Source: Hirudinaria manillensis (Eukaryota; Annelida; Clitellata; Hirudinida; Hirudinidae). Taken from it: DNA of 64,000 bases. The stretch covers positions 2,950,001-3,014,000 of the forward strand of contig CM067526.1 in the NCBI GenBank assembly GCA_034509925.1, given 5' to 3'. The position numbers were made by a program, and so were the translations under genes. Each line of letters opens with the position of its first letter. Within the stretch, counting starts at the first letter, position 1. The notes below the pieces were generated by a model. It worked only from the letters and a program-made list of their open reading frames with translations, made no database searches and had not been told where the DNA came from. Below are positions 57,238 to 64,000 of the stretch, one piece after another.

Positions 57238-60200
57238 ATGATTTTTGGAGCATTATTCTTCAAAGGTTAATGAGTATTTAGTCAAGTTTAATGAATTCTT
57301 TTTACTAATTAATAAAATTATTACTAAAAGTTATGCGAAATGCAGAGAGAACGGAAATTGAAAGATAATTTAATACTTGAAATCATTCAAATAATTGTTT
57401 AACTAGGATGAAAAATTAGCACCGTTTGTTGGCATATAAAATAAAAACATTTAAGCAGATCAACCGTTTCATTGTCAGAGGATGATCTTTATTATATTTT
57501 AAAATTTATCTTTTATACAAAGTGCTTGATATCAGCATTTCTGGATCAACATTTTATATTGAAATCGTAAACTCTGGAGAGGATAAAATATTGAAATGTG
57601 ATGACGTGCCCAAGTATTGGAAGCGAGGATATGAGGATATTTTTGACGGGAATATCACCAAGGCATACAACAAAACATTCGAAATCGACAACACAAGCGA
57701 CAACAACGATCTTAAAATTAACCAAGCAACTTTCGATTTAGCTGGTCAATATTCGTGTCTCACAAAAAGCTATATTAATTCATCTGCCATAGAAGTCATT
57801 GTTATTGGTATGTTTGACATTGTTTTTAAAACATCAATTTTCATTTACATAATTTAACGAAATTTTCAACAAAAAAATTAATGATATCTGAAAGGGAATC
57901 TCTCATTTAAACATTCTTAAAAAATGTTTTTTTTTTATAAAACTTAATCTATAGAATTTATTACAGATAAAAACATTACATGCAACGTGTCAATGTTCCT
58001 TCTTCAATCAAATGAAGATTTTGTCATAAATTGTTCGTTCATATTCAACGCAAGTGATACATGCAGAGTTAAACCATTATGGACTGAAAAAATATCCAAC
58101 ATAAATGTTACCTCTGGATTAACTGCATACAACAACGGCTATGTATGGCTCGATTTAAATGGAAGCAACGGTTTTAAAGATGGCAACAAGTTCTGGCTGC
58201 GAATTCTTTTCACCTGCAACATGTCATTTTATCACGATTCACATTTAAAATATAAATGGGAACTTGTTGAGTCGATATACGACACCAAGTACATCTCTGA
58301 GGAGATCAAGTTTTCAAGTATTCGTTTTATTAATTACTCCATCTCAGTCTAACTAAATTCAATATTTTTATCCACAGAACAACAAGGGCTTCTTTACAGT
58401 AATAATACTCCACAATAACATTTATGAGCATTTTATGAACATAATTCTATATATTTTAATTTCCAGGCAAGTGGATCATAATAATAATTTTTGTGATTTT
58501 ATTTACAATCTCTACGGCTCTAACAACTGTCATCATCTGCGAAAGATATCGTTCAACTAGACGGAAGCGAACAAGTAAATGTTCAGTATTATTACCCAAT
58601 TGAATAATTACGATCAAATTTGATTTCTAGATTGCTGCTTTATTTCTTATTATAAACTAGTTTTAGTTGAAAAAGCGACAAATTTAAACGGTAAAGTATT
58701 TTTGAAAAGGTTTTGATGGGATTTAACCTTAATCAGATGATAATATGTTTAAATTTCTCTTGTTAGTAGGTATTTTTATAAACAAAAATTAAAACTACAA
58801 AAATATGAAAAATTAATTCACACTTTACGCTGTCATTTTTTATTCAACTCTTCAACATCGATGATACTGAAAGAGGATGTCGATAATTTAATCAAAGAAA
58901 CAATTCTTCAAAAGAGTTCTACTTGAGACGACTAGTATCGCTTATCACTTTCACTGTCCTTTTTGACTTCCTGGAAATAATTCTAGTAATTAAATTGTCT
59001 GACCATTTTTCAACGATGCAAAATATAGAAAGCTAAGTTTAAGCCTAACGCATTAGACAAATAGGGAGATTGTTACATCCGTAATTTGATTAATTTTAGT
59101 GATGGCAACATAAACAACAATTTCACACTTTGTCACGAGACAAACTATGGTTTTTTTTTTGCATTTCACACGAAATAAAAGATTGAAAGTTGCCAATTCA
59201 TTTCTCCATCCATCCATCCAGAATTTTTTTTTATTCTTTAGCCAATTAGAAGAATTTAAGATAATTTAAAGTGTGCCAATCCTGAAGTTAAATTTGTCTG
59301 AAATAAATAGTAATATATATATATATATAAATAGTATTACATATAAATAGTAATACAAATAAATATTAATACTCAGTTCTGCTTTGTTTTATTTATTAAT
59401 TTTTTAATTAAAAAAAAAGATAAACATCTCTTAAGGAGATAGCTTTGTAGCTGGAAACTTAAGTGTTAGCTAAAATAATAATCAAGAACATATTTTGGTC
59501 AACACCATGTATATGTATGTAAGTGTTTGAGGGATGATTATGATCAGGCCGTCAAAGTATGCTATCCGCGAGGGAAATTTTAGGGTTTCAGTGGATGCTT
59601 CAGAGTTCCGGTGAGAGAAAGAGAGGAATTTGATTGTACCAACAAACCTGAGTGTCCCAAGCCTATGACAGGCACTGTACTAATATTAAGGAGGTTTTCA
59701 ACAAATGCTCCACTACTCGTTCGCAAAAATTAGCTTTTCACTTGAACTCCCTCATTCAGAAATCCTTATTTTGCCGCTAACAGAAATAACTCGAAACTAA
59801 TAAAAGTTTTTGTCACAATTTAATTTATTAAATACGAAATAGAGCAGAGACAACTTTCCTATTTTCATTTTCTGATTACATTTTAAGAGCTTAGAACATA
59901 CTTCCAGCAATATTAAATTTCATACTGTTACGAAATTAGTTTTGTAGAATCTTAAAAAAATTCTTTTGAAAATAAGTTAATAATAAATTCGGTGTTAAAG
60001 ATATTAAAAATATATTCAAGGGCAAACACCGAATTTATGATAAAGCATTCATATTTTACTTCAAATAAAAATATATCATGTAACTTATCTTCATCGTCAT
60101 CAAATTTTGACCATAAATTGCACAATAACACCAAATGCAAGCAATGTGTGTGATGTTAAACCATTACGGACTGAAAAGATATCTAATAATAATCTAACAA

Positions 60201-60667
60201 CTGAGATATCCTATGGATACAACAATGGTTACATGTGGATCATCACAAATGGAGACAATGATTTCAAAGGAGGCAACAAATTTTGGATGAGAATTATTTT
60301 CACTTGCAATTTGTCAAGAACACATTGTTGCATAACACAATTATAGAAATGATAGAAAATTGAACAAATCATTCTGGAATCTCATAACAGTGTAACTGCG
60401 TAACGTTAAGTAATGTAACAGTGGTCATATCAAATTCTTCCTACACGTATACCATAATTATATATGCCTTATTTAGTTATGATTTATTCATTATATATGC
60501 TTGTAGTGTCATAGTCTTTTAGTTTATAAATCTTATAATTATTTTCTGGCATTTCAGCTTCACATGATCAACGTTCATCTGCTGGAGTTGGAACGAATGA
60601 AGAGAACTACGAAAGTATTCATTTAGGCCAAGTTCAGTGCACTGAATACGAAACATTGTCCCAATAG
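57238..60667 (+). CDS. Ig receptor D'': D-type ectodomain with shortened leader, ITAM-like tail exon
   Basis: The D-type leader start at 57186 is followed by a two-base loss that puts a stop in frame, so translation would have to start at the internal ATG 57238 (MIFGALFFK). Exons: 57238-57265, 57523-57807 (Ig1), 57967-58317 (Ig2), 58378-58398 (stalk), 58467-58574 (TM) and probably 60558-60667 (tail with YESIHLGQVQCTEYETL). This closes at 300 residues. As in D', the E-type tail exon is deleted and an F-type Ig2 remnant lies in the putative last intron. The D'' TM-to-tail stretch is almost identical to that of D'. A weakened or lost signal peptide is possible. Confidence 0.58.
59994..60346 (+). 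pseudogene. second F-type Ig2 exon remnant
   Basis: Near-identical copy of 52640-52992, with the same dead acceptor and internal deletion. Confidence 0.85.
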
Positions 60668-61744
60668 AACACATTTTTCATTAATTTTGACGTGTTATTA
60701 GTAGGGGACGCGGGATTACATCAAAAATAAACAAGTTGAAAGAAATACAATTATTAAATTTAATATTTGCTGACATGAAACAGTGCAATTAAATGATACT
60801 TATAAACGTTTTTAATGACTTCTCAGTAAAAGCAAAATATGTTCGGAAAAGATCTATCAAAGGAAGCTTTAATATCCCCCTGTCAGTATAAAGACAATAC
60901 ATTAATTGTAGTCCAGCTAATCAAAACTTGGCCAATGATATCACAAATCTTCATATTTAAATTTAAAACTGTAAGGCAATATTATTTGTAAATCATTGTA
61001 TTTAGTAAAATAATTATTTCAGCCTCGAGCCGAATTGATAATTTATTTCTCTGGCTTGCGTGCTTGGTTTGAATTTTCATACATACATATGTTTCTTAAA
61101 AGTTTTTGAACTTCAGAAAGTTTTAAAGAGGATTTAACACTGCAAATTTTTCTTATTTTGATTAAAAAAACTATTTCAAAATTAGCCATCGCTCTTTAAA
61201 TACCTATAATACTAGTAAAATCAGCGTCCAATTCCATTACGACCTGAAAGTCTTGTTCCCTCACTACATTTTCAAGGTAGTTATACTAAGAATTATCACT
61301 ATAGTGATCTTTTTTGCTAATGTGCATATGTATGCATAATAAATTTCAGTCTGAGGGATCGTGCGTAAAAATCGGCTCATTTTTGATTCCTTGTCAACAA
61401 AAGCTCGCTTTTAAACCGACTCCTCCCCTCCTTCTTCATTCAAAATTTCTCCATAAAATTTTTACGACTAATCAGTTATAATAAGCTATTATAATTAGAA
61501 TTTTGCTAAAATCCGCACTTTGTTAATCCCACTAGCACGGAGCTATTTACGGACGAAGCCGGTGCAAGTACTTCAATAAAAATTAATTTCAAAATTATTT
61601 TAGGTTTCATATTTTTTTTAAAAGGCTTTGAAACTTTTAAGTGCCAAAAAACTAGGAGTAATTTTTGCCTTCCAAAGGTGTAAGTGTTTATGTGGCATTA
61701 CCTAAAAGGTGGCCTCATCCACATAAAGGGGGAGGAGCCGCGAC
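60668..61744. other. 5' flank of receptor G
   Basis: No gene. Its copies at 43810-44912 and 53318-54390 lead into broken G leaders. Confidence 0.5.
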
Positions 61745-63433
61745 ATGAAAAGGGTATTTTCCATTGCACCACCACTGATATTCCTTTGGATTGTCATGGG
61801 TACGTTTCTGATTCTTTAATCAAGTTTTAACTTAATAAATAACTTAGGTGCGACATTGTCCAATGTCATCATCGTACAGGACTTCCCAGGCAAATATCTT
61901 TGGTTCATCATCTGGTTACTATGCTTAATGATAATAGAATTTTTGATTATAGCTTGTAATGTATACGGCTTGGAAAGAGTAGTTTTTGTTGGAACGCATC
62001 AAGAAATTACCTTAACATGTGATTTTGGGAAAAGTGCAAACAAAATGAGATGGTATTACACCAAAAATTCACCAAAAGATGAAGATTTTGTGTATGATTT
62101 AAATCTGAAGCCAATTCCTAATTATGTTTCTGAGTGCGACTTAGAGAAACAATACTGCCATCTTCTCATAGTTAATGCCACTAAGGATACAGCTGGATTG
62201 TATAGATTTGAACATGGTCTTAATGGAAAGGATGGAGAAACTGCATGCTTGTACCAAGTGGTTGTTGGAGGTTAAACAGGCTTTTTAGCTTATTTTTATT
62301 TTATCAAAACCAATTGATAAAATTTATTTACTTGATCACAGTCATTTACATCTTTTTTAACTTTATGAAAATAAAACTTCTATAGGATAATATTTTGATT
62401 TGTCAGTCTCTTAGGAGGCCCACAAACAATTCTTGTTATAGATTTAGAGTGCAGCTCCAATGTCAGAAAGAGCCAACTTGTCATTGGTCAGAGTGATTGT
62501 GCGATTGAGCCTGACAAAATCAAGAGGTCCTGCTCGTTTAACTATCATGGGAATTTTGAAGGTCCACTAAACTTTGTTTGGATGGGAAGGAAAGTTTTGA
62601 ACACTTCTATAGACAAATTTCTAAGTGCCACTAATGCAATGCATGAAGGAAATGCAAATACTCTAAAAGTTGAGGAAGAAATCGAAGTGACAAATGACAT
62701 GGATGGGAGACATTTTGAATGCTATTTGAAGGGGCAACGTCATGTCCCATCCTGCACACTACCAAAAATCCATGTTCAATGTTGGTTTAATGTTATTATC
62801 CCAGTATAATGGAGTGGATAAAATATTGATTTATTTGTTAATTTTATTTTTTGAATCAGTTGTGAAGAACACATCAACTCCAATAACTGTTGATGGTGAT
62901 TCTGACAAAACAACTTGCTCAATAGTTAAGAGTGAATCAGTCCAATGCGTTAATCATCACTGGCTGATACAAGACAAAGATAATGTTTTATTCACAGTAT
63001 TTTCAACATCTCTTACCAAGGATCATCTGAAAGTGGATGGTCATTATACGTGTTTAACAGAATGCCATTTTGACACAGGCATAGCCTGCCAATTTCAGGG
63101 AACTCATTTCGAGCAATATAGGACAAATATTTATAGTTAGCTAAATTCTAGTCATGAATGATTGAAGGAAAGTTATTAATGCTAAGCTATTTATTTTCAG
63201 AAAATATTTCATTCAGCTTTGTTGCTGTTATTATTGCCTTAATCATCATCATCATCATCATTGTGCTCAAGCCAAGATGTAGGTTGCACTTCTTTCTTAG
63301 TTTCATGATTGATAAGATAATTGAAAAGTTAGTTCCAATTAATTCCAATCATTCTTGTTCAGTGAGAAGACAGAATTTAACAATGAAAAACATCTTAGGA
63401 TGTAAGAAATCTCCAGATTCTCAATTAGAGTAA
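61745..63433 (+). CDS. Ig receptor G: three Ig-like domains, TM, basic tail
   Basis: Exons 61745-61799 (signal MKRVFSIAPPLIFLWIVM), 61953-62270 (V-like, 318 nt), 62442-62780 (D2, 339), 62860-63135 (D3, 276) and 63201-63433 (TM with an Ile-rich core, VAVIIALIIIIIIIVL, and tail). All joins are phase 1, giving 406 residues. Exon lengths equal those of B and C, so G is the plus-strand member of the three-domain class and the only one with a clear leader. The V-like exon has LTCD, MRWYY and GLYRFEHG, again without the YxC cysteine. The tail has no tyrosine. A GTAAGT sits at 63430, so a further exon beyond 63485 is possible. Confidence 0.83.
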
Positions 63434-64000
63434 GTTGCATCTATTTATTTTTTCAATGATAAAAATGGAGACAATGTTTGTTTTTGCCACCAAATGCAGG
63501 ATCATAATATCAATTTGATTTAGATCTTTACATATATGTTTATGTTAAATAGAATTCATTGTGAAATCATTTTAAAAATATTTCTATGTGAAGATCTGAT
63601 CAGCCTACTACTACACCCATATTACAAGAGAGATCCGAATCTGAAGCAAGCTGACATGAGAAAAATGAGATGAATTACTTAATTCCTTGTTTATTTATCT
63701 TTCTTTCAAATATGAGTTCATTACTATTGGTAAACAAATCTGCTTTGCTTGTGTTTTTATGATATATATTTAGAGACAAATTCACCTATTTTTTGGGGCA
63801 TCTATTTTATTATGGAATCCAACATGATAATGCATGTGATCATAAGTTATTTATGCCAATATTTGGTATGAGTTTTGTGTTTTTCTCTTTTTTGAATTAA
63901 AATTTAAAATTCTCTGATAATGTGCAATAATAACTATTTGAATGTCTTTAGCTGAGTTTATCATCAACTCTTCTTTCTTTCTAGATAGTATCCTTTGTTT
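63434..64000. other. 3' flank of receptor G
   Basis: AT-rich, no supported gene. A possible short last exon of G could start after the AG at about 63500. Confidence 0.4.

Overview
This is a nuclear window from an invertebrate animal genome. It is AT-rich, its genes have short phase-matched introns, and it carries (ATT)n microsatellites and hAT and Tc1 transposons. Animal-only or animal-typical genes are U2AF1 copies, TRIP12-like HECT ligases, a THAP domain and immunoglobulin-superfamily (IgSF) receptors. The Ig cluster resembles in layout the allorecognition (Alr-type) complexes of hydrozoan cnidarians, so a cnidarian is my best guess, but the species cannot be fixed from sequence alone. All splice sites are my own reading of GT/AG signals and frame consistency.

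Region 1 (1-20250) holds ordinary genes: two intronless U2AF1-like genes (-), a proline/serine/asparagine-rich gene between them (+), a three-exon C2H2 zinc-finger gene (+), and two tandem intronless TRIP12-like HECT E3 genes (-). The HECT pair arose from a tandem duplication that also copied the 5' end of the neighbouring gene. That neighbour (+, ten exons) fuses a THAP DNA-binding domain to a six-blade Kelch propeller.

Region 2 (21184-63433) is a cluster of type I membrane Ig receptors of two architectures. Class 1 (genes A, D, E, F, D', D''; all +) has leader, two Ig-like exons, a tiny stalk exon, a TM exon and a tail exon. Tails differ: E carries an ITIM-like SEYEIV, F carries an ITAM-like YESI-x9-YETL, A has a degenerate version, and D has a tail read from the antisense strand of another receptor exon. 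Class 2 (B, C, B' on -, G on +) has three Ig-like exons of about 315, 339 and 276 nt, a TM exon and a tail without tyrosine motifs. C and D, and B' and D', are head to head across about 1.8 kb of shared, conserved upstream DNA. The array has been reshuffled by tandem duplication, unequal crossover, exon loss and tail swapping. The implied ancestral order is roughly F-G-A-B-C-D.

Mobile DNA interrupts single copies and dates the duplications: a hAT element with exact 8-bp TSD, a 270-bp hAT-like MITE, a 137-bp solo LTR, a Tc1 element with one frameshift, and a 5'-broken tRNA-Glu. The most interesting content is the paired inhibitory/activating receptor array, with an apparent large excess of amino-acid-changing substitutions in the outer Ig domain of D versus E while flanking introns stay nearly identical.
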